From Parabacteroides sp. (GTDB lineage: Bacteria > Bacteroidota > Bacteroidia > Bacteroidales > Tannerellaceae), in the NCBI GenBank assembly GCA_022775005.1, contig JALFJR010000002.1, positions 1 to 64,000 on the forward strand: DNA of 64,000 nucleotides, written 5' to 3'. Every line of letters starts with the position of its first letter. Positions within the stretch are counted from its first letter, which is position 1. The notes below the pieces were generated by a model that was given only the letters and a program-made list of their open reading frames with translations, was not told where the DNA came from and did no database searches. Position numbers and translations under genes: made by a program. Positions 11,538 to 21,492 of the stretch are shown here, in pieces.

Positions 11538-11969
11538 TTACTCTTCGTCTTCAAAATCATCTTCGTCAAAGTCAAAATCAAGTGCAGTGGGGTCAAAAGA
11601 GGGTTCTGTGAACTGTTCCAATTCTCGTCTATCCTTCTTGGTGGGGCGACCTAAACCTTTGGCTCTATTGACGAAGCCAGAGATGCGGCTCATCTCTAAG
11701 ATTTCGTATTGATCAGGGGTGGTCACATTCTCCATGTATTCTGGTACGAGCTTGGCGCCCATACGGTTTTGTGCCAAGGCCAACACTTTAAACGAGAAGG
11801 TGATGGGCGGCTTGCGCACTTGGATTACCTCACCTACCTTGATGGCGCGAGAAGGCTTGACCGTTACACCACCCACCATCACACGTCCTTTCTTGCAGGC
11901 ATCCGCTGCAATGGTACGCGTCTTGAAGATGCGGGTCGCCCACATCCATTTGTCTATGCGAACTTCCAT
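11538..11969 (-). CDS. S4-domain RNA-binding protein (HslR/Hsp15-like)
   Basis: MEVRIDKWMWATRIFKTRTIAADACKKGRVMVGG S4 domain. Confidence 0.88.
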   Translation of the reverse strand: MEVRIDKWMWATRIFKTRTIAADACKKGRVMVGGVTVKPSRAIKVGEVIQVRKPPITFSFKVLALAQNRMGAKLVPEYMENVTTPDQYEILEMSRISGFVNRAKGLGRPTKKDRRELEQFTEPSFDPTALDFDFDEDDFEDEE

Positions 11970-11974
11970 ATTCC

Positions 11975-12532
11975 TTAATTATATTGGTTCATTGTGATTT
12001 GGATACCGGCTAAGCAGAAGCTCTTGATGATCTCTACCGCCTTGTCTAACACTTCTGGCATCTGTTGCAGTTGCTCGGGCGGAAACTTGCCTAAGACATA
12101 GTCAATTTGTCCACCACGGGGGAAATCATTACCAATGCCGAAGCGTAGACGGGCATAGCTTTGTGTGCCCAGTAGTTGCGCTATATTCTTCAGACCGTTG
12201 TGTCCGGCATCGCTTCCTTGGGGTTTCAAACGTAGGTGTCCGAAAGGCAAGGCTAAGTCGTCGACCACGACCAACAGGTTCTCCACAGGGATGTTCTCTT
12301 TCTGCAGCCAATATCGTACGGCGTTTCCACTGAGGTTCATGAAGGTATTGGGTTTCAAGACAATCAACTCTGCACTCTTTACCCGGATGCGGGCGATAGC
12401 CCCATAACGTTCATCCGTGAACTCGCCGTTTACGTTTTCTACTAACTGGTTGACAACTCGAAAGCCGATGTTATGGCGTGTGCCTAAATACTCAGCTCCG
12501 ATGTTGCCTAATCCGGTAATCAAATATTTCAT
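11975..12532 (-). CDS. pth: Peptidyl-tRNA hydrolase
   Basis: [53 protein letters not shown]. Confidence 0.96.
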   Translation of the reverse strand: MKYLITGLGNIGAEYLGTRHNIGFRVVNQLVENVNGEFTDERYGAIARIRVKSAELIVLKPNTFMNLSGNAVRYWLQKENIPVENLLVVVDDLALPFGHLRLKPQGSDAGHNGLKNIAQLLGTQSYARLRFGIGNDFPRGGQIDYVLGKFPPEQLQQMPEVLDKAVEIIKSFCLAGIQITMNQYN

Positions 12533-12559
12533 CTTGTTCGGTTATCTTGGTTATACAAA

Positions 12560-12592
12560 CGGGGGAGAACATTCCAAGAATATCCTCCCCCG
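12560..12592 (-). terminator. Hairpin downstream of rplY
   Basis: CGGGGGAG...CTCCCCCG 8-bp arms; only a weak T tract follows. Confidence 0.5.
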
Positions 12593-12623
12593 ATCTTTGT
12601 GTACTGTGTTGCTTTCTCAAGGA

Positions 12624-13208
12624 TTAAGCCTTTGCCTGAGCACCACGAGCGGCACGAGTCAACTGAACGGCGCAAACGACAGCGTTCTTTGCGTTCATGA
12701 TCTCTAAGCCCTCAAAGTGCAATGCACCAACCTGCATGGTCTTGCCTAAGCCCAAGTTGTCCACATTGATCACCAACTTTTCGGGGATCTGATCGTAGAT
12801 AGCCTTTACTCTCAGCTTTCTCATCTGCAGCGTCAACTTACCACCGGCTTTCACACCTTCTGCGTGACCCTCCAAAGCAACGGGAACCTCCATCTCAACG
12901 GCCTTCTCTTTGCTGACTGCCAAGAAGTCCATGTGCAGGATCTTGTCGCTTACCGGGTGGAACTGGATCTCCTTCAAGATTGCCATGGTAGTCTCGCCGT
13001 CGATTGTCAACTCGACTGCAAAGATCTCCGGGGTGTAAACCAACTTACGAACAGCGTCGTTTGTTACTGCAAAGTGAACTACTTTCTCGCCACCATAAAG
13101 CACAGCGGGGATCTCATCGTTCTTACGCATAGCCTTCAAAGCTCTCTTCTGATCAGCAGAGCGTGCGATGATCTCTCTGCTTTTGCCTTCCAATTTGAAT
13201 GTCTTCAT
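12624..13208 (-). CDS. rplY: 50S ribosomal protein L25/general stress protein Ctc
   Basis: MKTFKLEGKSREI...RKNDEIPAVLYGGEK...EGVKAGGKLTLQMRKLRVKA. Confidence 0.93.
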   Translation of the reverse strand: MKTFKLEGKSREIIARSADQKRALKAMRKNDEIPAVLYGGEKVVHFAVTNDAVRKLVYTPEIFAVELTIDGETTMAILKEIQFHPVSDKILHMDFLAVSKEKAVEMEVPVALEGHAEGVKAGGKLTLQMRKLRVKAIYDQIPEKLVINVDNLGLGKTMQVGALHFEGLEIMNAKNAVVCAVQLTRAARGAQAKA

Positions 13209-13317
13209 TTTTTTATTTGTTTGTGTTACTCAAAATTAGTTTGTTGTTGTGCTCTCTAATTTCCCATCACACGGTACGGGCTAAAAAGCGGGTGCAAAGA
13301 TAGTGATTATTTAAGAA

Positions 13318-14142
13318 TTAGGAATGAGGAGTGGGGATTTTTTCATCATGCGTGGGATGATACGGCAAAATACCGGTATGACGCATGAGGAAGATGACTA
13401 CGCATTGCGGTAAAGACATGACAATGGGGGTGAAGATCTTGTTGAGCACACCGGGCAGGATGCTGTAACGCTTCTTGAACATAGCGTTGATGCCTCGACG
13501 GGCCAACTGCTCCGGGCGCATCATCACGCCCAGGTTGATGGCCAACTCCTTCAAGTTGTCCTTTAAATTATAGAGGTTGGTCGCTACCGCACCGGGACAA
13601 ACCACAGTAACGTTTACTCCGTATGCCTTCATCTCCGTACGCAACCCTTGCGCCATGCTTTTCAGGTAACGCTTGGTGGAGGCGTAGAGCGAGATGCCGG
13701 GGAAGGGGAACCAGCAGGAGAGTGACGACATGATGAGGATATGCCCATGCTCTCGCCGCTTCATCTCCTGGCCGAAATAGTAGCACAGTTGGGTAGGTGT
13801 GGTCATGTGAAGGTAGAGCATCTTCTCCACCTTGATCTCTTTCTCATCCACGATCTCATTGAGGAAGAACATACCGGCGTTGTTCACTAATATATCCACG
13901 ATGATGCCTTCCGCCTGGCAAGTCTCAAAAAGGGCCTTGGCTGCTCCGGGCATAGCCAAGTCTTGGTAAAGCGCGAGCACATCCACTCCATAAGTTTGTC
14001 GGATCCATTCCCCTTTCTCTTGGATGGCCTGCTTCTCGTTGCTGACCATCACCACGGGATAACCTCTGCTTGCCAACTCCTTGGCATAGGCAAAACCGAT
14101 GCCAGAGCTGGCACCGGTTACTAACGCCCACAAATTCTCCAT
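13318..14142 (-). CDS. Short-chain dehydrogenase/reductase
   Basis: TGASSGIG, NNAG, S...YASTKRYL catalytic motif. Confidence 0.88.
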   Translation of the reverse strand: MENLWALVTGASSGIGFAYAKELASRGYPVVMVSNEKQAIQEKGEWIRQTYGVDVLALYQDLAMPGAAKALFETCQAEGIIVDILVNNAGMFFLNEIVDEKEIKVEKMLYLHMTTPTQLCYYFGQEMKRREHGHILIMSSLSCWFPFPGISLYASTKRYLKSMAQGLRTEMKAYGVNVTVVCPGAVATNLYNLKDNLKELAINLGVMMRPEQLARRGINAMFKKRYSILPGVLNKIFTPIVMSLPQCVVIFLMRHTGILPYHPTHDEKIPTPHS

Positions 14143-14154
14143 GTTTTCCTTTCC

Positions 14155-15378
14155 TTATTTATATTCCAGTCGTTTGATTTCGTTCGCTAAGCAAGCGGGC
14201 AAGCCCTCCACGGTCTTATGGCAGACCATGTCTCGGGTATAGATGCGCGCTACGCAATAGTTGCTATGGCCACAATCCACCCGGGCATGTTCGTCGCTCT
14301 TCATCCGGTTGACGAAACCGGGATCATTCACCAAGGCACGTGCCATGGCGACGAATTGGAAACCGTCGTTCAAGACCTCCTCGATCTTATCCCGTGCGAT
14401 CAAGCCACCCACGTAGATCAACGGCATGTGTAACGCCTTCCGGAACTTCAAGGCGTCCTCTAAGAAATAGGCCTCTTTGAAAGGAACGGAAGGAATCATG
14501 TATTTCCCCACCATACGTACACCGATAGGCAAATAACCCCAAGGCATGTAGTGGGTTAAGGTGCGGATCGGCATTGTGCCACGCATCACATACATTGGCG
14601 CACGGCTCACGAAACCACCGCTCAATACCAACGCATGTACGCCACACTCATCTTGCAGGGTGCGTGCCACCTCTAAGCACTCGTCAATCTCCATGCCACC
14701 CTTGAAGCCGTCACGCATGTTCATCTTTACCGTAACAGCCATGTCGCTGCCGGCAGCCTTCATTACCTCCGCCATACACATCTTCATGAATTTCATACGG
14801 TTGGCGAGGCTACCTCCATACTCGTCTGAACGGTGGTTGGTGTAGGGAGAGAGGAACTGGCTGATCAAGTAGCCGTGTCCGGCATGAATCTCTACGGCAT
14901 CCATACCCGCTTCACGTGCTAAGTTTACCGCCTCTCCATAGGCTCTGGCCATGGCTGGAAGCTCTGAGGGGTTCAACCCACGCACGATGGTCGGTGAATA
15001 GAGGTTGAATCCACTGGAGGCACCGACCGGTGTGCAGCCACAGATCCTTTTGTGTGACATGTTGCCACAATGACCTAACTGGATAGAAGCGGCTGCTCCC
15101 TCTTTGTGAATGGCATCGGTCAGTTTGCGTAAGTCGGGGATAATCTCCTTGCGCATCCATAATTGGCGCTCAAAGGAGAGGCCGCTTTGCGTCACGGCTG
15201 CGTAGGCGATGTTGGTCATGCCGATACCGCCAGCAGCTACCGCTGTATGATAGTTGAACAATTGCTCCGAAGGGGCATTACCTGGGCACATACCTTCGTA
15301 GGCCGCAGCTCGGATCGTACGGTTTCGCAGTGTGAGCGGACCGATCTTTCCTGGGGTAAATAAAATTGAGTTACTCAT
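14155..15378 (-). CDS. NADH:flavin oxidoreductase (Old Yellow Enzyme family)
   Basis: FTPGKIGPLTLRNRTIRAA..., IQLGHCG, EIHAGHGYLISQFLSPYTNHRSDEYGGSLANR. Confidence 0.9.
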   Translation of the reverse strand: MSNSILFTPGKIGPLTLRNRTIRAAAYEGMCPGNAPSEQLFNYHTAVAAGGIGMTNIAYAAVTQSGLSFERQLWMRKEIIPDLRKLTDAIHKEGAAASIQLGHCGNMSHKRICGCTPVGASSGFNLYSPTIVRGLNPSELPAMARAYGEAVNLAREAGMDAVEIHAGHGYLISQFLSPYTNHRSDEYGGSLANRMKFMKMCMAEVMKAAGSDMAVTVKMNMRDGFKGGMEIDECLEVARTLQDECGVHALVLSGGFVSRAPMYVMRGTMPIRTLTHYMPWGYLPIGVRMVGKYMIPSVPFKEAYFLEDALKFRKALHMPLIYVGGLIARDKIEEVLNDGFQFVAMARALVNDPGFVNRMKSDEHARVDCGHSNYCVARIYTRDMVCHKTVEGLPACLANEIKRLEYK

Positions 15379-15406
15379 GATAAAACTATTTCCTTACCTT
15401 AATCTA

Positions 15407-15700
15407 TTATATGGTTTGTTCGATGTTCCAGACAAACGCACGCAACCCTTGTGCCTCCGTCGCTTGATCCAATTGATGCAGCAGCGAGAGAAAGTGTTCC
15501 ACCTTCTCGTCAGGTACCATCATCAAGATGGCAGCGTTCAATGTCGGCCAAGCATGGTTGCCGTAGTGCGGTTCTCCCGTATGGCTGCCTCGGCCTTGCA
15601 CCTCGTTCCAATAGGTGTAACCACGCAGGTTGTTGCGGTCCATCAAATTCACAATCGACTCGTAATAAGCCTGATTGAATGATATGAAGATTGCTTTCAT
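15407..15700 (-). CDS. Small PII-like/CutA-like protein, last gene of an RND operon
   Basis: 97-aa ORF 3 nt downstream of the RND pump gene; pattern resembles PII-superfamily ferredoxin-like fold (inference). Confidence 0.6.
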   Translation of the reverse strand: MKAIFISFNQAYYESIVNLMDRNNLRGYTYWNEVQGRGSHTGEPHYGNHAWPTLNAAILMMVPDEKVEHFLSLLHQLDQATEAQGLRAFVWNIEQTI

Positions 15701-15703
15701 AGC

Positions 15704-18700
15704 TTACTTGTTCTTATTCAATTTATGCAATTTACGCCGTTTACGTTTCACGCCGTTAGCGGCAAATACCGAATAGACAGTCGGCACAATCACCAAGGTA
15801 ATCAATGTGGAGACTGCCAAACCCCAGGCTACGGTCATACCCATGGACTTCCACATCTCAGATCCCTCACCGGTACCGATGGCCATCGGGATCATACCCA
15901 AGACTGTAGTCAAGGTGGTCATCAACACAGGACGTAGACGAGACTTACCGGCGGTGACTACCGCTGTCAAGATACCCATGCCTCGCTCCCGACAAAGGAT
16001 GGTGTAGTCGATCAACACGATACCATTCTTCACCACGATACCCATCAACATGATCAAACCAATCAAGGCCATAACGCCTAACGGAGTGCCAGTTACTGCT
16101 AAGCCGATCGCAATACCTGTGAAAGCGAAGGGGATGGAGAACATGATCACGAAGGGATCGACCAATGACTCAAACTGAGCGGCCATCACAATGAACACCA
16201 AGATGATGATCAACACCATCAACACTCCTAAGTCGAAGAAGGTATCTTGCATATCCTCAAACGATCCGGCTAACTGCCAGCTTACCTCCGAAGGAATCTC
16301 CATCTGTGCTAATTCTCGTCGAGCACCCTCTACCAAGTCACTCAACGCAGCATCCGGCGCGGCTATGGCCGTCACGGTGATGATACGTTCACGGTCTTTA
16401 CGCTCGATCGTCGGCGGCGTCATACGCTCTACTACCTTACCGATGTCACGCAGGCGGACGCTTTGCCCTTGGTTGTTGAAGATCAAAATGTTCTCAATGT
16501 CTTCAATGGTCTGACGGAACTCAGGTGCGTAACGTACCTTGATGTCATACTCCTCGCCATCCTCTCGATACTTAGAGGCGGTAGAACCGTTGATTCGGTT
16601 GCGCAAATATAGCGAAACTGTCGTCATGTTCAAGCCGTGCATCGCTAATTTTTCCCGATCGAAGTCGATCTGATACTCCGGGATGTAGTCGTTTCGGCTG
16701 ATATTGGCTTGCGAACAGCCCTTCACGTTGCGCATACGTTGCGCTACCTCAGCAGCCACTTGGTCTGTTTGCGCAAAGTCGAAACCGAAGATCTCAATAT
16801 CGACGGAGGTATCACCACCCATAGAGCCCTCCTGGCCACCTGCCAATACGGAGTACTTCTTGATTTCGCTGTATTCAGCCAAGTCTTGACGCATCAACTC
16901 ACAAATCTCAGTCAAGCCACGCTCACGATCGCCCACGCTGACCAAGCTGATGTTAAACTCGATGATGTGTGAGCCGTTGTCGCTCAACTGGGCAAAGGTG
17001 TTGTCGGTATCGGCAGTTCCTTCGGTGAAGTTACTGATCTTGATCTCCGGGTATTTCTCTCGGAAATTCTGGTCGATGCGCAGGGCCAACTCACGGGAAA
17101 TCTCCTGACGTGTACCGATCGGCAACTCGATCGTGATACCGATGCGGGCATTATCCTGTGTCGGGAAGAACTCCGTCTTGATGACCGGGATCAGGCACAT
17201 GCTAGCTGCAAACACCATGAATGCGGAGACGATGACCGTCTTGCGGTGACGAACCGCCCAGTTCAAGAAACGGGCATAGACATGATCCAGTTGATCCAAA
17301 GCGTGCTCAATCGGGGTGAAGATCAACTTATAGAGCTTTCCCTTCTCCGGACGAAGACGCAGCAATTGCGAACAGAGCATCGGTGTTAAACTCAACGCAC
17401 CCACCGTGGAGACAATCATGATGATGCTGACAATCCAACCCAACTGCTTGAACAAGATACCCGCCATACCACTCACCATTGTCAAGGGCAGGAACACAGC
17501 CAACATGGTCAAGGTGGAGGCGACTACGGAGATGGCCACCTCATTGGTAGCATGAACAGCCGCTTGCTTAGGCATACTGCCTCGTTCGATATGGGTCGTG
17601 ACATTCTCCAACACTACGATAGCATCATCCACCACCATACCGATGGCGATAGAAAGTGAACTCAGTGAGATGATGTTCAGGGTATTACCCGAGGCCAACA
17701 GGTAGGCGAAAGAAGCAATCAAGGAGATTGGAATGGTCAAACAGATGATGAAAGTCGCCCGCCAGCGCCCTAAGAAGACAAACACCACCAAGATAACCAC
17801 GAAGAAGGTGATCATGATGGTCTCTTGCAAGCTGTCGATGGTGTTGAGGATGTTGGTGGAGGTATCCATGATCACATCCAGCTTCACATCGGAAGGAAGA
17901 CTGGCCTGAATAGCAGGAAGTTGCTCATACACCTTCTTGGCGATGTTGACCGAGTTGGCACCGGACTGCTTCTGGATCACAATCATACCACCCTTCTCTC
18001 CATTGTTGTAGGTCTCTTGCGCCCGCTCCTCGACGCTATCTTCTACACGGGCCACATCCCGCAGATAGACGTTCTTCCCATTCTGGCTACCGATCACCAG
18101 GTCAAGCATCTGCTTGGCATCGGAGAACTCTCCTTGTACACGCAGTGAATAGGTGTTCGAACCGAAATCAACACTACCACCCGGTGTGTTGCGGTTTTCT
18201 TGGGCGATCAAAGTTGAGATGCTCTCAATGGTCTGTCCGTAAGCCTCCAACTTATAGGGATCGCAATAGACCTGCAACTCTCGGATAGGTGTACCAGAGA
18301 TAGAGACAGCACCTACGCCACTGATACGTGCCAGAGGGTTAGACACCTTATCATCCAGAATCTTATAGAGGGCATTTGTGCTCTCGTTGGCTGTCACCGA
18401 AAGGATCAAGATGGGAATATCGTCCGTACCGAACTTGAAGATGATCGGGTTCTGCACGTCGTCGGGGAGAGAGGTCTCCACCATATCCAATTTATCACGC
18501 ACGTCGTTGGTCGCCACGTCAATATCAATGCCGTAGTCAAACTCCAAGGTGACGATGGAGATGTTCTCTCGGGATTGCGAAGTGATGTGCTTTAGATCGC
18601 TGACACTGTTCAGCACATTCTCCAACGGTTTGGAGACGTTCATCTCGATATCCGCCGCACTGGCACCCGGGTAGGAGGTCATCACCATGATGGTGTTGGT

Positions 18701-18823
18701 CTCGATCTCTGGAAACAGGTCGATGGATAGCTTACTTAATGAAAAAAGGCCAAAGATCACGATCGCCACGAACACGAGAGCCGTGGTAACCGGTTTCCGG
18801 ACCGCTGTTGCATATAAACTCAT
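15704..18823 (-). CDS. RND-family efflux transporter permease (AcrB/MexB type)
   Basis: 1039 aa; SKLSIDLFPEIETNTIMVMTSYPGASAADIE, GMVVDDAIVVLENV, two RND repeats. Confidence 0.94.
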   Translation of the reverse strand: MSLYATAVRKPVTTALVFVAIVIFGLFSLSKLSIDLFPEIETNTIMVMTSYPGASAADIEMNVSKPLENVLNSVSDLKHITSQSRENISIVTLEFDYGIDIDVATNDVRDKLDMVETSLPDDVQNPIIFKFGTDDIPILILSVTANESTNALYKILDDKVSNPLARISGVGAVSISGTPIRELQVYCDPYKLEAYGQTIESISTLIAQENRNTPGGSVDFGSNTYSLRVQGEFSDAKQMLDLVIGSQNGKNVYLRDVARVEDSVEERAQETYNNGEKGGMIVIQKQSGANSVNIAKKVYEQLPAIQASLPSDVKLDVIMDTSTNILNTIDSLQETIMITFFVVILVVFVFLGRWRATFIICLTIPISLIASFAYLLASGNTLNIISLSSLSIAIGMVVDDAIVVLENVTTHIERGSMPKQAAVHATNEVAISVVASTLTMLAVFLPLTMVSGMAGILFKQLGWIVSIIMIVSTVGALSLTPMLCSQLLRLRPEKGKLYKLIFTPIEHALDQLDHVYARFLNWAVRHRKTVIVSAFMVFAASMCLIPVIKTEFFPTQDNARIGITIELPIGTRQEISRELALRIDQNFREKYPEIKISNFTEGTADTDNTFAQLSDNGSHIIEFNISLVSVGDRERGLTEICELMRQDLAEYSEIKKYSVLAGGQEGSMGGDTSVDIEIFGFDFAQTDQVAAEVAQRMRNVKGCSQANISRNDYIPEYQIDFDREKLAMHGLNMTTVSLYLRNRINGSTASKYREDGEEYDIKVRYAPEFRQTIEDIENILIFNNQGQSVRLRDIGKVVERMTPPTIERKDRERIITVTAIAAPDAALSDLVEGARRELAQMEIPSEVSWQLAGSFEDMQDTFFDLGVLMVLIIILVFIVMAAQFESLVDPFVIMFSIPFAFTGIAIGLAVTGTPLGVMALIGLIMLMGIVVKNGIVLIDYTILCRERGMGILTAVVTAGKSRLRPVLMTTLTTVLGMIPMAIGTGEGSEMWKSMGMTVAWGLAVSTLITLVIVPTVYSVFAANGVKRKRRKLHKLNKNK

Positions 18824-18831
18824 AAACCGTT

Positions 18832-19848
18832 TTATTTATCAATTTCCACTTCCATACCATTATTCAGACGGCTTTGCCCGGTGATAACCACCTCATTCCC
18901 ATCTGATACACCGGAAATCACCTCGTAAGTGTTGCCGATAAGACGTCCTAACTCTACCTTCTGGTAGGAGACTTGGCCGTTCTTATAGACATAGACATAG
19001 CGATCACCCGATCCGGCCTGCTTCACGATGGCTCTATCGGGAACAACCACATGCTGTTGTGCGCCGAGGTTAAAGGTGACACGGGCGAACATACCCGGAC
19101 GTACCCGCTCGTCGTTATTAAGGAGGCGAACCTCTACCGGGAAGGTGCGTGTGGTGGCATCAATGGTGGGATAGACCAGGTGAACCTTTCCCTTGAACAC
19201 CTCATCGCCATAGACATCCAAACGGACATCCACCTCGTTGCCTTTCTTGACCTGTGTGAAGAGACTCTCCGACACATTGATCAATAACTTGACCGGACGG
19301 ATTTGCTCCACGGTGTAGATGGGCGTGCCACCGCTGTACATATCGCCGCTATCGTAGTTACGAGCGGTGACGATACCACTGATCGGGCTAATCAAGCGGG
19401 TGTTCTCCACCAAGTTGGCATACGATTCACGAGCTACCTCTACGCTGGTCTTTTGGGCATCCCAAGCCGACTTGGAGGCTCCACCTACCTTGTATAATTC
19501 GTCGATACGCATAAACTCTGCCTCTTGGTTGTCGAGCTGGATCTTTGCCTGCTTTAAGTTGGTGGCATCCATTTCGGCCAAGGTCTGTCCGGCCTTCACA
19601 TGATCGCCGATCTCCGCATAGATCTTGCGGATGCGGAAGGGGCTTTGCGGGGCGATGTTGTTTTTGACATTCGCCTCTACGGTAGCGGTAAACTCACTTA
19701 TCTGATCGACCGTTTGCGCATGGACGGTCTCTATCTTGACCTTCACTTTCTCTGTGGTAGTAGTGGTCTTTGTCTCACCTCCCGTGCAGGCGCAAAGTCC
19801 GACGAGTGAGGTGATCGTTGTCAATTTAATGTACTGTAGTGTATGCAT
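18832..19848 (-). CDS. RND efflux periplasmic adaptor (membrane fusion protein)
   Basis: Lipoprotein signal LVGLCACTGG; barrel-sandwich hybrid APQSPFRIRKIYAEIGDHVKAGQTLAEMD. Confidence 0.92.
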   Translation of the reverse strand: MHTLQYIKLTTITSLVGLCACTGGETKTTTTTEKVKVKIETVHAQTVDQISEFTATVEANVKNNIAPQSPFRIRKIYAEIGDHVKAGQTLAEMDATNLKQAKIQLDNQEAEFMRIDELYKVGGASKSAWDAQKTSVEVARESYANLVENTRLISPISGIVTARNYDSGDMYSGGTPIYTVEQIRPVKLLINVSESLFTQVKKGNEVDVRLDVYGDEVFKGKVHLVYPTIDATTRTFPVEVRLLNNDERVRPGMFARVTFNLGAQQHVVVPDRAIVKQAGSGDRYVYVYKNGQVSYQKVELGRLIGNTYEVISGVSDGNEVVITGQSRLNNGMEVEIDK

Positions 19849-19887
19849 GATTTGAATTGATTTCTAATTCCTGATTTTTCTAAATGC

Positions 19888-21306
19888 TCATTCCTCGTTG
19901 CCTAATGTCTTCTCCAAGTCTGTCTTGGCCACCATGTAATCATAGATTGCTTGGTTGAAATTGAGGCGGGCTTGCGTCAAGGCCAACTCCGCATCGTTCA
20001 TCTCCAACCAGGTACCGGCACCGGTGTCGTAGCGTTTCTGGGCGATACGATAACCTCGTTCCGCTTGGTCAATGCCTTTGCTGGCAGCATCGAAGCGTTT
20101 GACGCAGGTGCTCATGTTGTCCAATTGCTGCTTCACCGCCAACCGCAGGTTGCGCTGGGTGTCGTCACGCTGCCAATCCAATTGCTTCAACGAGATCTCA
20201 GTCTGCTTTATCTTCATGTAGCGGCTTCCACCCGTAAAGATGGGGATAGAGAGCGAGAGCCCGATCATTGAATAGGGATTCCAGCGGTAGTTCTTGAACT
20301 TGAAGTCGTTGTTCATGGCGCTCCACTGATACAGCCCGCTCAAGGAGAGGGTAGGCAAGAAGTCCAATTTCTGCATGGTCAAGGTGTGACGCAACTGTTG
20401 CTGCTGCAGGTCGAGTTGACGCAGGTCGCTGTTCGCCGCCAAAGTGGTGTCTGTCGCCATGTAATCCGCAAACAGTAAACCTCGATAGTCGCCCAATGCC
20501 CCTTCGCAGTCGATCGGCATCTCCAAGTCCATACCCAGCAGGGCTTTGAGCTGCCACTTCGCCAGCACTAAGGCATTCTCCGCTTGCAAAAGATTCGGCT
20601 CCGTATTCTTGACGGTGACGTCTGCCCGTATCAGGTCATATTCCGCCACGGTACCCTGCCCATACTTCCGTTTGATGTCGAGGTAGTTCTCCATAGCGTT
20701 GTCGTAGCTCTGCTTGAAAACCAGGTAAGAATCGTGCGCCAACAGCACCGCATAGAAGCCCTTCTTCACTTGGTTGATCATGGATAGCTTGGAGGAACGA
20801 GCTTGCTCGACCGCCAACTCCACATCAGTGGCTGAGATACGCAGGCTTCTCCACAAGGAGGTGTTGATCAACGGCATGGAGGCCGTGATTCCTGTGCTCC
20901 AGTTGTTGCTACGGCCTACCTCGAAGCCTTCATCCATGCTCGAAGCGTCCATACCTTCCGGCATCTCGCCACCCATGCCACCCATGTCTCCCATGTCGAA
21001 GTCCATGTACATCACCTGCTTTTTCAGCGTACGGCTGTAATCCGCGCTGTAACTGATTTGTGGAAAGAGGGAAGCCAGCGTCCCTTTATGTGCGTAACGT
21101 TTCTTCTCAATTTCTTGATTGGCCACCTTGATCGTAGGGTTTTCCGTCAGGGCGATCTCCAAGGCTTGTGCCAAATCGATACGCAGCGTGTCTTGTGCGT
21201 GAGTCGAAAGAGGAATAAAGAATGATGCGGCTATCAGTGCTTGCCTTATCTTCTTGATGAAGGCCCGTTGTTGCAAGTATAGCCGGTTCATGGATTGTGT
21301 AACCAT
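19888..21306 (-). CDS. TolC-like outer membrane efflux protein
   Basis: Signal peptide; OEP repeats, RYDTGAGTWLEMNDAELALTQARLNFNQAIYDYMVAKTDLEKTLG. Confidence 0.92.
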   Translation of the reverse strand: MVTQSMNRLYLQQRAFIKKIRQALIAASFFIPLSTHAQDTLRIDLAQALEIALTENPTIKVANQEIEKKRYAHKGTLASLFPQISYSADYSRTLKKQVMYMDFDMGDMGGMGGEMPEGMDASSMDEGFEVGRSNNWSTGITASMPLINTSLWRSLRISATDVELAVEQARSSKLSMINQVKKGFYAVLLAHDSYLVFKQSYDNAMENYLDIKRKYGQGTVAEYDLIRADVTVKNTEPNLLQAENALVLAKWQLKALLGMDLEMPIDCEGALGDYRGLLFADYMATDTTLAANSDLRQLDLQQQQLRHTLTMQKLDFLPTLSLSGLYQWSAMNNDFKFKNYRWNPYSMIGLSLSIPIFTGGSRYMKIKQTEISLKQLDWQRDDTQRNLRLAVKQQLDNMSTCVKRFDAASKGIDQAERGYRIAQKRYDTGAGTWLEMNDAELALTQARLNFNQAIYDYMVAKTDLEKTLGNEE

Positions 21307-21492
21307 TCGTTCGTTGATTTATTAGTGATTTCGCAAAATTAATTAATCTTGCAAAGATGTTATTTCTCTTGTACGTAAATTGTTCCAAATTGACATAAGG
21401 TTTGTCTATATAAGAAAGGATGAACCCGAAAGATCCTTTCGGTAATCGTTTTGGGGCTCATCCTTTTCATGGGGACAAAGCGCATCAGTCTA

